From: VAZQ01 sp963712565
Lineage (GTDB): Bacteria > Pseudomonadota > Alphaproteobacteria > Rhizobiales > Xanthobacteraceae
Length of the DNA stretch: 64,000 bases
Reading direction: 5' to 3'
Assembly: GCA_963712565.1 (NCBI GenBank)
Contig: CAVQIP010000055.1
Span: 248,001 to 312,000 of the forward strand
In this document: one piece after another, positions 34,338 to 43,272 of the stretch
Layout: every line of letters starts with the position of its first letter
Position numbering within the stretch: position 1 is the first letter of the stretch
Made by a program: the position numbers and the translations under genes
The notes under the pieces: generated by a model
Databases searched by the model: none
Told to the model about the DNA's origin: nothing
The model's input: only the letters and a program-made list of their open reading frames with translations

Positions 34338-35460
34338 ATGAGCAAAGAGCAAGTCCGCACGTCCAAATCCGCGACCCGGCGCAAATTCCTCGCCGGCGCC
34401 GCCATCACCGGCGCCGCCGCGGTCGCCATGCCGCAGGTGTCGCGCGCGCAGACCGTGACCTGGAAGTACCAGTCGACCTGGCCGACCAAGGATATTTTCC
34501 ACGAGTTCGCCGTCGACTACGCCAAGAAGGTCAACGACATGTCGGGCGGCCGCCTCAAGCTCGACGTGCTCGCCGCCGGCGCCGTGGTGGGCGCCTTCCA
34601 GGTGCAGGACGCCGTCAGTTCAGGCGTGTTCGACGGCGGCCACGGCGTCACCGTCTACTGGTATGGCAAGAACAAGGCGGCCTCGCTGTTCGGCACCCCG
34701 CCGTCGATGGGCTGGGACGCGCACGGTATGCTCGCCTGGTTCTATTACGGCGGCGGCGAAGCGCTCTACAACGAGCTGATCAATGACATCCTCAAGCTCA
34801 ACGCTCGTCGGACTTCTCTACTTCCCGATGCCGACCCAGCCGCTCGGCTGGTTCAAGAAGCCGGTCACCTCGCCGGACGATTTCAAGAACCTGAAATATC
34901 GAACCGTCGGGCTCTCAGCCGACCTGTTCAAGGAAATGGGCGCTGCGGTCACCATCCTTCCCGGCGGCGAAATCGTTCCGGCAATGGACCGCGGCCTGCT
35001 CGACGCCGCCGAGTTCAACAACCCGTCCTCCGACCTTCTGCTCGGCTTCCCGGACGTCTCCAAGGTGTTCATGCTGGGCAGCCACCATCAGCAGCAGGAG
35101 TCGTTCGAGCTCAGCTTCAACAAGGCGAAGTACAACGCGCTGCCGGCGGAGCTCAAGGCGATCCTGAGGTACGCGGCCTTCGCCGCCACCGCCGACCAGT
35201 TCGCCATGGCGCACGACCGCTATTCGAAGGATCTCGAGGAGATCAAGAAGCGCGGCGTGCAGGTGCTCAAGACGCCGGACAACGTGCTCGAGGCGCAGCT
35301 GAAGGCATGGGATAAGGTGATCGCGGCGAACCAGGATCCATTCTTCCAGAAGGTCCTCAATTCGCAGAAGGCGTGGGTGAAGCGCACCGCCCCATACTTC
35401 CACAGCAACAATCTGACCACAGTGGATCTGCAGAAGGCCTACAAGCACTTCTACGGCTGA
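34338..35460 (+). CDS. dctP: TRAP transporter substrate-binding protein (DctP family), frame broken once
   Basis: Periplasmic solute receptor of a TRAP transporter. The Tat-type signal (SATRRKFLAGAAITGAAAVA, then MPQVSRAQ) precedes VTWKYQSTWPTKDIFHEFA. NLKYRTVGLSADLFKEMGA with its conserved Arg, which binds the substrate carboxylate, and LPGGEIVPAMDRGLLDAAEFNNP are the key blocks. It resembles the TakP/mandelate-type 2-oxoacid receptors. An extra G at 34803 divides LKLN and LVGLLYFPMP; removal yields 373 residues. The start at 34338 has GGAGGG 8 bases upstream; ATG 34332 is too close to it. First gene of dctP-dctQ-dctM, separated from dctQ by a hairpin that probably raises receptor expression relative to the membrane subunits. 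Confidence 0.85.
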
Positions 35461-35472
35461 CACGCAACAAGC

Positions 35473-35504
35473 GAGGCCCGCGCAGGAATTTGCGCGCGGG
35501 CCTC
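35473..35504 (+). terminator. Hairpin between dctP and dctQ
   Basis: GAGGCCCGCGC, a 10-base loop and GCGCGGGCCTC: 11 paired bases starting 12 bases after the dctP stop, with no T run. It may be a partial terminator or a 3' stabilising stem that keeps receptor mRNA abundant. Confidence 0.7.
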
Positions 35505-35569
35505 ATCTCGGACTAGCCGCCTCTCTCATTCCTCGAGAATTGGATTCGGCGGGGGGCTCGGGGGGAGCC

Positions 35570-36190
35570 ATGAACCGCGTTTTGCTCATCGTGGACGAGA
35601 TCAGCACCTGGGTCGGCAAGACCGCGGGGTGGTGCATCGTCATTCTCACCTTCACCACCAGCTACGAAGTGTTCATGCGCTACCTGTTCCTGGCGCCGAC
35701 CGAGTGGGCGTTCGACGCCAGCTACATGCTCTACGGCACGCTGTTCATGCTGGCCGGCGCCTATACGCTCTCGCGCAACGGCCACGTGCGCGGCGACTTC
35801 ATCTATCGCTCCTGGTCGCCTCGCACCCAGGCCAAATGGGACTTGGTGCTCTATTTCCTGTTCTTCTTCCCCGGCATGTTGGCCTTCGTCTATGCCGGCT
35901 ACGGCTACGCCAAGCTGTCGTGGATGATGCATGAACACTCGTCGGCCAGTCCCTTCGGGCCGCCGGTCTACCACTTCAAGTCGCTGATTCCGATCGTCGG
36001 CGTGCTCATGGTGATGCAGGGCATCGTCGAGGTCATCCGCTGCATCATGTGCATCCGCACCGGCGAATGGCCCAAGCGCCTGCACGACGTCGAGGAGCTC
36101 GACAAGATCATGCTCGAGAAGGCCGAGCACGGCGACTACCAGGTGGTGAAGGAGCTCGAGGAGATCGGGCTGCGCAAGGGCGATATCTGA
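35570..36190 (+). CDS. dctQ: TRAP transporter small permease (DctQ family)
   Basis: A 206-residue membrane protein with four hydrophobic segments: VGKTAGWCIVILTFTTSYEVF, AFDASYMLYGTLFMLAGAYTL, WDLVLYFLFFFPGMLAFVYAG and SLIPIVGVLMVMQGIVEVI. The DctQ signature is YEVFMRYLFLAPTEWAFDAS followed by NGHVRGDFIY. ATG 35570 follows a GGGGGAG site. Its TGA overlaps the dctM ATG as TGATG, so the two subunits are translationally coupled and made in equal amounts. Confidence 0.9.
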   Translation: MNRVLLIVDEISTWVGKTAGWCIVILTFTTSYEVFMRYLFLAPTEWAFDASYMLYGTLFMLAGAYTLSRNGHVRGDFIYRSWSPRTQAKWDLVLYFLFFFPGMLAFVYAGYGYAKLSWMMHEHSSASPFGPPVYHFKSLIPIVGVLMVMQGIVEVIRCIMCIRTGEWPKRLHDVEELDKIMLEKAEHGDYQVVKELEEIGLRKGDI

Positions 36191-37699
36191 TGTTCGGTAT
36201 CGGCAATCCCGAGCTGGGCGTGATCATGCTCGGGATGTTCGTCGTTTTCATCATGTTCGGCTTCCCGATCGCGTTCACGCTGATGGCGCTCGGCGTGTTC
36301 TTCGGCTACTTCGCGATGGGCGATCTCATCTTCAACCTGCTCGTCCAGCGCACCTATTCGGTGATGACGAACGACGTGCTGATCTCGATTCCGTTGTTCG
36401 TCTTCATGGGCTACATCATCGAGCGCGCCAATATCCTCGACCGCCTGTTCCGTTCGTTGCAGCTCGCGGCCGGCCCGGTGCCGGGCGCGCTCGCGCTCGC
36501 CACGCTGGCGACCTGCGCGATCTTCGCGACCGCAACCGGCATCGTCGGCGCCTGCGTCACGCTGATGGGGCTGCTGGCATTCCCGGCGATGCTGCGCGCG
36601 GGCTACGACGTGAAAATTGCCGCGGGTGTGGTTTGCGCCGGCGGCTGCCTCGGCATTCTCATTCCGCCCAGCGTCATGCTCATTCTCTACGGTGCCACCG
36701 CCGGCGTTTCGGTGGTCAAGCTCTACGCCGGCGCCTTCTTTCCCGGCATCATGCTGGCCGGGCTCTACATGCTCTACGTCATGATCATGACGCTGCTCAA
36801 TCCGAAGCTGGCGCCGAGGCTGCCGCCGGAAGAGCGCAACGTGCCCGTCGCGACCGTGCTTTGGGCGCTGGTGACGTCGTTTGCGCCGCTTGGCCGGCCT
36901 GATCGGCGCAGCGCTCGGCTCGATCATCTTCGGGCTTGCCACGCCGTCGGAGGCGGCCGCCATGGGCTCGCTCGGCGCGCTCATCCTCGCGGTCGGCTAC
37001 GGCGCGGACTATAAGCGGCGATGGAACGTCATCCTGGTCCAGATCTTCGGCACTGCTGGCTGCCGCGTTCTTCGTCTACCTGATCGTGTGCGGGTTCACC
37101 GCAGCTGAACGTCGATCGCCGCGTCGTCACCGCCGCGTTGTTCGCGACGCTTTTTGTGGGGATAGCGTTGCTGCCGGGAACCTCATTCACATTCGGTCAG
37201 CTCAAGGAGTCGGTTTTTCTGACCGCGCGCACCACGGCGATGGTGTGCTGGCTGTTCATCGGCTCGTTCACGTTCTCGGCGGTGTTTGCCTATCTCGGCG
37301 GCCACGAGCCGATCGAGAAATTCATGCTGGCCATGAACCTGTCGACCACCGGCTTCATGGTGCTGGCCCAATTCATCATCTTCGTGCTGGGCTGGCCGCT
37401 GGAATGGACCGAGATCATCGTCATCTTCATGCCGATCTTCCTGCCGCTGTTGAAGACCTTCAACGTCGATCCGCTGTTCTTCGGGCTCCTGGTCGCGCTC
37501 AATATCCAGACCTCGTTCCTGTCGCCGCCGGTCGCCATGGCGCCGTTCTATCTCAAGGGCGTGGCGCCCGAGCTGGGTCAACATCAACGACATCTTCCGC
37601 GGCGTGATGCCGTTCATGATCATCGTCATCATATCGATGATCATGCTCTACACCTTCCCGCAGATCGGCCTGTGGTTGCCGACCCAAGTCTACCGCTGA
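36190..37699 (+). CDS. dctM: TRAP transporter large permease (DctM family), frame broken four times
   Basis: Large membrane subunit that forms the ion-driven transport path. FGFPIAFTLMALGVFFGYF, the GVVCAGGCLGILIPPSVMLI signature and GLATPSEAAAMGSLGALIL are clear. Single extra bases at about 36890, 37052, 37101 and 37575 break the frame; corrected, it has about 501 residues, ending QIGLWLPTQVYR. That is longer than the usual ~430 because about 65 residues with two more hydrophobic segments (around 270-335, VILVQIFGLLAAAFFVYLI and TAALFATLFVGIALLPGT) are inserted. Extended DctM forms are known among 2-oxoacid TRAP systems. The frame breaks are best read as sequence errors. Confidence 0.82.
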
Positions 37700-37734
37700 C
37701 GTCTACCCGTTCGGAGTCGGATCGGAGGGAAAGG

Positions 37735-37936
37735 ATGTATCTGCTGATTTCCGGCATCGCGGTCTTCCTTGTGACCGCCGCTGTCTTCTGGGCTTTGCTG
37801 CCGCGCGGCGGCAAGCGGCACCGCTGGGTCGGTACCGAATGGGAGCCCTATATCAGCGTTGCCATATGCTGCGGGCGTGGCGCTGTCGTTCACGATGACC
37901 TTGTCCGGCGTGCTCAGCCTCGTTGCCGCGTCGTGA
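37735..37936 (+). CDS. Small membrane protein downstream of dctM, frame broken once
   Basis: ATG 37735 is preceded by GGAGGGAAAGG. The text is MYLLISGIAVFLVTAAVFWA, then LLPRGGKRHRWVGTEWEPYI; after removal of one A at about 37864 it continues SVAYAAGVALSFTMTLSGVL and SLVAAS, 66 residues in total. It has two membrane segments with a positively charged loop. It starts 35 bases after dctM on the same strand, so it may be a TRAP-associated accessory protein; I know no named family for it. Confidence 0.6.
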
Positions 37937-37948
37937 ATGACGCCGGCG

Positions 37949-38128
37949 TCATGCTCCGCCCAGCGGATCATCGCGCGCGATCAGATACAGCAGGAAGACG
38001 GCGAAGAAGAGCACGCCCAGGAGCGCCGAGCCGAGCAGCCAAAGGACATCGGGCGGGCGCACGAACCAGAGCAGCCCATTGCACGCGAACCACGCCGCCG
38101 TCGCCACAGCCGTGAGAATTGTCCGCAT
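37949..38128 (-). CDS. Possible small two-helix membrane protein
   Basis: A 59-residue frame with two hydrophobic stretches, ILTAVATAAWFACNGLLWFV and VLWLLGSALLGVLFFAVFLL, joined by RPPD and ending YLIARDDPLGGA. A TTG start at 38158 would add 10 residues. The hydrophobic pattern looks like a real inner-membrane peptide, but no good ribosome binding site is seen and no family is recognised. It is convergent with the small protein after dctM and divergent from the amidase. Confidence 0.4.
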   Translation of the reverse strand: MRTILTAVATAAWFACNGLLWFVRPPDVLWLLGSALLGVLFFAVFLLYLIARDDPLGGA

Positions 38129-38202
38129 CGCGCCGATGGTCGTATAGATTTCGCCCAAAGTGCAGGCGACAAGATGAAGCGTGTTCGACGAGGAGCGCAG
38201 CT

Positions 38203-39567
38203 TTGGCCGACGACGCCCTGGTGACGCTGACCGCGAGCGAGGCTGCCGCGGAGATCGCCCGCGGCGCGGTGTCGGCGGAGGATTATGCCCGCGCCTGCCT
38301 CGACCGCATCGATGCGGTCGAGGGCGAGATCAGAGCATTCGCCCATCTCGACCGCGACCACGTGCTCACCCAGGCGCGCGCGCTCGATGAGAGCCGCGCG
38401 CAGGGCCGGCCGATCGGGCCGCTGCACGGCATTCCCGTGGCGATCAAGGACGTCATCGACACCGCGGACTATCCGACCGAGCTCGGCTCGCCGATCGGCG
38501 CCGGCCGCCGGCCATGGCACGACGCCACCGTGGTCGCGAAGCTGCGCGCCGCCGGCGCCGTCATCCTCGGCAAGACGGTGACGACCGAGTTCGCCTACTT
38601 TCATCCCGGCCCGACCCGCAACCCGCACGATCCCACGCGCACGCCCGGCGGCTCGTCGTCGGGATCGGCGGCGGCGGTTGCCGCCCGCATGGTGCCGCTC
38701 GCGCTCGGCACGCAGACCAACGGATCGGTGATCCGGCCGGCCGCGTTCTGCGGCGCGTTCGCGGTCAAGCCCAGCCACGGGCTTGTTTCGCGCGCGGGCG
38801 TGCTGCTGCTGTCGCGCACGCTCGACCATGTCGGCGCCTTCGCGCGCTCGCTCCCCGACCTCGCGCTCATCCTCGACGTGATCGCCGGCCACGATCCGGC
38901 CGACCCGGACACGCGGCCGTTCGCCGCTCCCGATTTCCGCGCGGTGCAGAGCGAGAAGCCACCGTTGCCGCCACGCTTCGCCTTCGTGCGCACGCCGGTC
39001 TGGGACAAGGCCGATGCCGACACCAAGGCGGCGTTCGAGGAGCTGGTGGCGGCGCTCGGCTCCTCGATCGCTCCAGTCGACCTTCCGCAGTCGCTCGCCG
39101 AGGCCTGGGAGACGCATCGCACCATCATGGCGACCGACATGGCGCACAACCTTGCCGCTTTGGTTGCGCGCGGCGAACCGAGCGAAACGCTGCGCCAGCT
39201 GCTGGCCCACGGCCGGGGCGTCAATGCGGTCGACTATCTCGGCGCGCTTGCGAAGGCGCCGCGCTACGGCGCGAGCCTTGCCGACATTTTCGATGAGTAC
39301 GACGCGATCCTCACGCCCGCAGCCCCGGGCATCGCCCCGAAGGGGCTCGCCGCCACCGGCGATCCCGCGTTCTGCACCCTGTGGACGTTGACCGGTCTGC
39401 CGTCGCTCGCGCTGCCGTTGCTCGCGGGCGCGGGCGGGCTTCCGCTCGGCGTGCAGCTCGTCGGCGCCCCCGGCCGCGACGCGCGTCTGCTGCGCACGGC
39501 CACAGCACTGATCGACATGCTCGCTCCTAGCAAGAAAAGCGCGCGCCGTTCCCGCGCCCGCGGCTGA
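38203..39567 (+). CDS. Amidase (amidase-signature family)
   Basis: A 454-residue amidase-signature hydrolase. The Ser-cisSer-Lys triad is visible: Lys in PVAIKDVIDTA, the glycine/serine-rich TPGGSSSGSAAAVAARMVPLALGTQ with the cis-Ser, and the nucleophilic Ser in TNGSVIRPAAFCG. The start is TTG 38203, because GAGGAG ends 7 bases before it and the family N-terminus (LTASEAAAEIARGAVSAEDYARACLDRI) follows; no ATG fits. It acts on a carboxamide that cannot be specified. GatA of the tRNA amidotransferase is excluded by the lack of neighbours and by the short C-terminus. Confidence 0.88.
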   Translation: MADDALVTLTASEAAAEIARGAVSAEDYARACLDRIDAVEGEIRAFAHLDRDHVLTQARALDESRAQGRPIGPLHGIPVAIKDVIDTADYPTELGSPIGAGRRPWHDATVVAKLRAAGAVILGKTVTTEFAYFHPGPTRNPHDPTRTPGGSSSGSAAAVAARMVPLALGTQTNGSVIRPAAFCGAFAVKPSHGLVSRAGVLLLSRTLDHVGAFARSLPDLALILDVIAGHDPADPDTRPFAAPDFRAVQSEKPPLPPRFAFVRTPVWDKADADTKAAFEELVAALGSSIAPVDLPQSLAEAWETHRTIMATDMAHNLAALVARGEPSETLRQLLAHGRGVNAVDYLGALAKAPRYGASLADIFDEYDAILTPAAPGIAPKGLAATGDPAFCTLWTLTGLPSLALPLLAGAGGLPLGVQLVGAPGRDARLLRTATALIDMLAPSKKSARRSRARG

Positions 39568-39598
39568 GCGAGATCGCGATTCCTCGACCGATCCCGGC

Positions 39599-40489
39599 CT
39601 ACGCCGCCTTCGGCGGCGCGCCCAGGTTCTCCGCGAAGAAGGCCAGCGTCCGGCTCCAGGCGAGATCGGCCGCCGCCTTGTTGTAGCGCGCGGCACCGGT
39701 GTCGTTGTTGAAGGCGTGCTGGGTGCCGGGATAGACGTGGAGCGTGTATTTCTTGTTGTTGGCTTTCAGCGCCGCCTCGTAGGCGGCGATGCCTTTGTTG
39801 ATGTTCTCGTCGGTCTCGGCATATTGCAGCAGCAGCGGCGCCTTGATCGCCGGCACCATCTCGGCCGGGACCTGCAGCCCGTAATAGGGCACCGCGGCGG
39901 CAAGCTCGGGACTGCCCGCCGCCATCCGGTTGACCACGCCGCCGCCGAAGCAGAAGCCGACCGCGCCCACCTTGCCGGTCGATTCCACATGCTTTTGCAT
40001 GAACGGGATGGCCGCGAGCGCGGCGGCGATCATGTCCTCGCGCGCGGTCTTGGTGTGAAGCTCGCGCGCCTTGTCCTCCTCGGGCGGCGTGCCGCCGTTC
40101 ACCGATAGGAGGTCGGGCGCGAAGGCGAGATAGCCCTCGACCGCGAGTCGGCGCGCCACATCCTCGATATGCGGGTTGAGGCCGCGATTCTCGTGAATGA
40201 CGATGACGGTGGGACGCTTGCCCAAGCCTTGCGCGCCGGTCGCCTTGGCGCGCACGAGATAGCCGTTGATCCGCCCCTTGGGCGAATCGTAGGAGACGCG
40301 CTCGGCGGCGAGCCGGCCGTCGTCGGGCGCCACGATCGCCGCCCGCGCGTAGTCGTTCTGCAGCAGCGGCAACAGCGCGGCGGCCGCCGCCGTCGAGCCC
40401 GCAAGCTTGGCCAGGCGGTCGAGAAATTCGCGCCGGGTCATCCCGCCATGGGTGAAGCGGTCGTAGAGATTGATGATGTTCTGGTCCAC
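39599..40489 (-). CDS. Dienelactone hydrolase family protein
   Basis: A 296-residue alpha/beta hydrolase. The nucleophile is Cys in GKVGAVGFCFGGGVVNR, as in true dienelactone hydrolases; the other triad members lie in QYAETDENINKG (Asp) and YPGTQHAFNNDTG (His). IVIHENRGLNPHIEDVARRLA carries the Glu/Arg-containing loop. The N-terminus GGMTRREFLDRLAKLAGSTA looks like a twin-arginine signal, so an exported form is possible. GTG 40489 is chosen as start, with GGGAG upstream; no ATG fits. It lies convergent to the amidase. The natural substrate may be a lactone of aromatic catabolism, but this is family knowledge only. Confidence 0.85.
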   Translation of the reverse strand: MDQNIINLYDRFTHGGMTRREFLDRLAKLAGSTAAAAALLPLLQNDYARAAIVAPDDGRLAAERVSYDSPKGRINGYLVRAKATGAQGLGKRPTVIVIHENRGLNPHIEDVARRLAVEGYLAFAPDLLSVNGGTPPEEDKARELHTKTAREDMIAAALAAIPFMQKHVESTGKVGAVGFCFGGGVVNRMAAGSPELAAAVPYYGLQVPAEMVPAIKAPLLLQYAETDENINKGIAAYEAALKANNKKYTLHVYPGTQHAFNNDTGAARYNKAAADLAWSRTLAFFAENLGAPPKAA

Positions 40490-40614
40490 GTGTCTTTCTC
40501 CCTGGTGTTCCGAACGCACTATAACACGCCGCCGCCCGGCGTATTCCCTTGCCAGCCGCGCGGAGGGACTGGACACTTTCGCGGCTCGGCGATTCGAAGC
40601 GATTTGGAGGGACC

Positions 40615-41235
40615 ATGTGGTGGCAGCGCCACGTCAGCGAGTTCGTGACCCTGTTCCTGGTCATCAATCCGTTCGGCGTGCTGCCGGTTTTCCTGTCGCT
40701 GGCCGGCAAGCTCAATCCCCGCGCCCAGCGCAAGCTCGCCCTCGACGCGGTTGTGATCTCGTTCGTCGTGCTGGTCTTCTTCGTGTTTGCCGGCGCCTTC
40801 CTGCTGGAGCAGATGGGCATCTCGATCCGCGCCTTCCAAATCTCCGGCGGCATCCTGCTGTTCCTGGTCGCGCTCGAGATGCTGCGCGGCGAGGCCTACA
40901 CCAACGCCCAGCTGGCACGACAGGGCGCGCTCGCGCTCGCGGTCTATCCGCTGGCGATCCCCAAGATCGCCGGACCCGGCGCCATGCTCACGGTGGTCCT
41001 GCTTACCGATGACGATCGCTTCAATCTGACCGGACAAATGCTCACCGTCGGCGTGCTGGCCGGCGTGCTCGCGATCACGTTTTTCATTCTGCTGGCATCC
41101 GGGCCGATCTCGCGGCTGATCGGCACCGCGGGGGTGAGCGTCATCAGCCGGGTCATGGGGATGCTGCTGGCGGCGTTGGCGGTCAGCATGGTGCTCAGCG
41201 CCGTCGGCGGTTGGCTGGATCTCCCCAAGCTCTAG
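40615..41235 (+). CDS. MarC family integral membrane protein
   Basis: A 206-residue inner-membrane protein with six hydrophobic segments. LFLVINPFGVLPVFLSL near the start and ALAVYPLAIPKIAGPGAMLTVVLL in the middle are the two MarC repeats (NPxGxxP and IAGPGA). Despite the name, MarC proteins have not been shown to cause multiple antibiotic resistance; function remains unknown. ATG 40615 follows TTGGAGGG. It stands 18 bases before the convergent MATE gene, in a single-gene unit. Confidence 0.88.
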   Translation: MWWQRHVSEFVTLFLVINPFGVLPVFLSLAGKLNPRAQRKLALDAVVISFVVLVFFVFAGAFLLEQMGISIRAFQISGGILLFLVALEMLRGEAYTNAQLARQGALALAVYPLAIPKIAGPGAMLTVVLLTDDDRFNLTGQMLTVGVLAGVLAITFFILLASGPISRLIGTAGVSVISRVMGMLLAALAVSMVLSAVGGWLDLPKL

Positions 41236-41252
41236 CCGCGGGGCAAGAATCC

Positions 41253-42668
41253 TCAGCGCACCGCCCCGCGAAACCATGCGCCGGCGCCGATGGCCGCGGC
41301 CAGCGTGAGCCCCTGCAGCAGCAGGCCGAGCGCGAGCGCGGCGAACAGCCAGGTCAGCGAGCCGCTCAAGCGCAGCGCCAGCCAGCCGCCGCCGATGGCG
41401 ACCAGCATGCGCAGGAAGCCGGCGGTGAGCGGCCAGAACAACCGGCCCGCGCCCTGCGAGGCGAAATAGAGCGCGAGCGCGAGCCCGAAGAATCCATAGA
41501 ACGGTCCGACGACGCGCAGATAGCCGGTTGCGGCCGCGATCACGCGCGGATCGGCGCTGAACAGGCTGATCCAGGCGTTTGGCCAGAGCGCCGCGGCGAT
41601 GCCGATCGCCTCGGTGATCGCGAAGGCGATGGCACCGCCCACGAAGGCGACGCGCAGCGCCCGTTCCCGCTGGCCTGCGCCGATATTCGTCCCCACCATC
41701 GCCACCAGCGGCGCGCCGAGCCCGAACACCAGCGGCACCAGCAGATATTCCAACCGCGCGCCGGTGCCGTATCCGGCGGCGGCAGCGGGGCCGGCGGCGG
41801 TGGCAACCAATGCGGTGGCGAGCGCGATGATCACATTCGTCTGCACGGAGGTGACGGATGCGACGACTCCGACCCGGAGAATCTCGCGGAACAACGGCCA
41901 GCGCAGGCGCGCCGGCCGCAAGCGCGCGAGGTTGCGTCCGGACAGGACATACCAGGCGAGCACGGCGGTGCCTGCGGCGTAGAACGCGATCAGGGCCACG
42001 CCGCCGCCGGCGATGCCCAGCGCGGGGAACGGGCCGATGCCGAAGATGAGCAGCGGCGACAGCGGCAGCAGGACGACCACGCCGACGCAGATCACCGAGG
42101 CCGGCACCAGCATGTTGCCGGTGCCGCGGATGACGTTGGCCAAGCCGTTGAGCGCCCAGAGCAGCACGCTGCCGGCAAACACCACGTTCGAATAGCTGAG
42201 CGCGGCGTCGAGCTGACCGCCTTCGCCACCGAGCGCGCGGTAGATCGGTCGGCCGAATGCCAGCATGATGACCGAGAACGAGGCGCCGAGCGCCACGTTG
42301 ACGATGAGTGCGTGCAGCACCAGCGCATCGGCTTGGTCACGTCGGCCCGCGCCGAGCGCGCGCGCGATCGCCGACGAGATGCCGCCGCCCATGGCGCCGG
42401 CCGAGATCATCTGCATCAGCATGACGCCCGGAAAGACCAGCGCCATGCCCGCCAGGGCATCGGTACCGAGCTTCGATACGAACCAGGTTTCGACCAAGCC
42501 CGTCGCCGCCTGCGCCAGCATGACCAGCACGTTCGGCCACGCCATCCCCAGCAATGTCGGTACGATCGGTCCGTGTAGCAGCTTCCGCGTGCGCGGACCA
42601 AACTCGATCGAGGAGATTGCGCCAGCGTCCATGGCGCGAACATCGAGCCCGGTGAGCGCGACGCTCAT
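41253..42668 (-). CDS. MATE family efflux transporter
   Basis: A 471-residue inner-membrane protein with twelve hydrophobic segments in two homologous halves. LLGMAWPNVLVMLAQAATGLVETWFVSKLGTDALAGMALVFP opens the first half in the manner of NorM/DinF proteins; SVQTNVIIALATALVATAAG marks the second. It would expel cationic drugs or metabolites against sodium or protons. The ATG overlaps the stop of the upstream HxlR gene by four bases (ATGA), so the regulator and pump form one operon; the HxlR protein probably senses the pump substrate. Confidence 0.88.
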   Translation of the reverse strand: MSVALTGLDVRAMDAGAISSIEFGPRTRKLLHGPIVPTLLGMAWPNVLVMLAQAATGLVETWFVSKLGTDALAGMALVFPGVMLMQMISAGAMGGGISSAIARALGAGRRDQADALVLHALIVNVALGASFSVIMLAFGRPIYRALGGEGGQLDAALSYSNVVFAGSVLLWALNGLANVIRGTGNMLVPASVICVGVVVLLPLSPLLIFGIGPFPALGIAGGGVALIAFYAAGTAVLAWYVLSGRNLARLRPARLRWPLFREILRVGVVASVTSVQTNVIIALATALVATAAGPAAAAGYGTGARLEYLLVPLVFGLGAPLVAMVGTNIGAGQRERALRVAFVGGAIAFAITEAIGIAAALWPNAWISLFSADPRVIAAATGYLRVVGPFYGFFGLALALYFASQGAGRLFWPLTAGFLRMLVAIGGGWLALRLSGSLTWLFAALALGLLLQGLTLAAAIGAGAWFRGAVR

Positions 42669-43213
42669 TTCGCGCTCCGCTTGCGCGCGCCCTTGGGCGC
42701 AAACGCGCGCGGGCTTTCCGACACCGCCGCGCGACGCACGGTCGCGTACCTTCGGCGGGTGCGCTCCGGCGCCGCGGGACCTGCCGCAAGCACATAGTCG
42801 GGTGCCTTGATCGGACGGCCGGTGGCGGGATCGACCAGGATCGGGTCCACGGCCGCGCCGGTCTTGGTGTCGATGAGGTGCACGCTCGCGCCCTCGGGCG
42901 CGAAGTGCTTGTTGCCCCAGGCGAGCAGCGCGAGCAGGACGGGGCGGAAATCGCGCCCGCGCGCGGTCGGCAGGTATTCGTCGCGCGGGGGATGTTCGCT
43001 GTAGCGGCGGCGCTCGAGCAGGCCCGCCTCCACCAGGGCGGTGAGCCGCCGCGCCAGCATGTTGGGCGCGATGCCGAGACTTTTCTGGAACTCGTCGAAG
43101 CGCGTGAACCCGTGCAGGGCGTCGCGCAGGATGAGGATGCTCCACCACTCGCCCACGCGCTCCAGGCTGCGGGCGATCGGGCAGGGCATGTCGCCGAAGC
43201 TCTTGCGTTGCAT
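42665..43213 (-). CDS. HxlR family transcriptional regulator
   Basis: A 182-residue winged-helix regulator. CPIARSLERVGEWWSILILRDALHG with Cys11, then FDEFQKSLGIAPNMLARRLTALVEAGLLERRRYSEHPPRDEYLPTARG is the HxlR signature. Cys11 is the position used by redox- or electrophile-sensing members such as YodB and HypR. An extended basic C-terminal tail (ATVRRAAVSESPRAF to the end) goes beyond the usual ~110-140 residues. Overlaps the MATE gene. Divergent from a MaoC gene with a 59-base spacer that probably carries its operator. Confidence 0.88.
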   Translation of the reverse strand: MQRKSFGDMPCPIARSLERVGEWWSILILRDALHGFTRFDEFQKSLGIAPNMLARRLTALVEAGLLERRRYSEHPPRDEYLPTARGRDFRPVLLALLAWGNKHFAPEGASVHLIDTKTGAAVDPILVDPATGRPIKAPDYVLAAGPAAPERTRRRYATVRRAAVSESPRAFAPKGARKRSAK

Positions 43214-43220
43214 TGACGGA

Positions 43221-43256
43221 CCTTAGGCCAGTCACTATCATCATGCAAGTAGCTAA
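43221..43256. promoter_or_regulatory. Candidate HxlR operator between divergent genes
   Basis: The 59-base spacer between the HxlR gene and the MaoC gene contains AGTCACTATCATCATGC followed by AAGTAGCT, an imperfect dyad (AGTCACT against AGCTACT, five of seven positions). It overlaps where both promoters must lie. The match is weak and based on position. Confidence 0.35.
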
Positions 43257-43272
43257 TTCGCGAGGCGTCCCC

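Noticed and set aside
24698..37936. Programmed ribosomal frameshifting in glcDEF and the TRAP genes
   Set aside because: No slippery heptamer or stimulatory structure recurs at the sites; breaks are many per gene, in various contexts, and occur also in groES and DUF1800. Extra-base errors are simpler.
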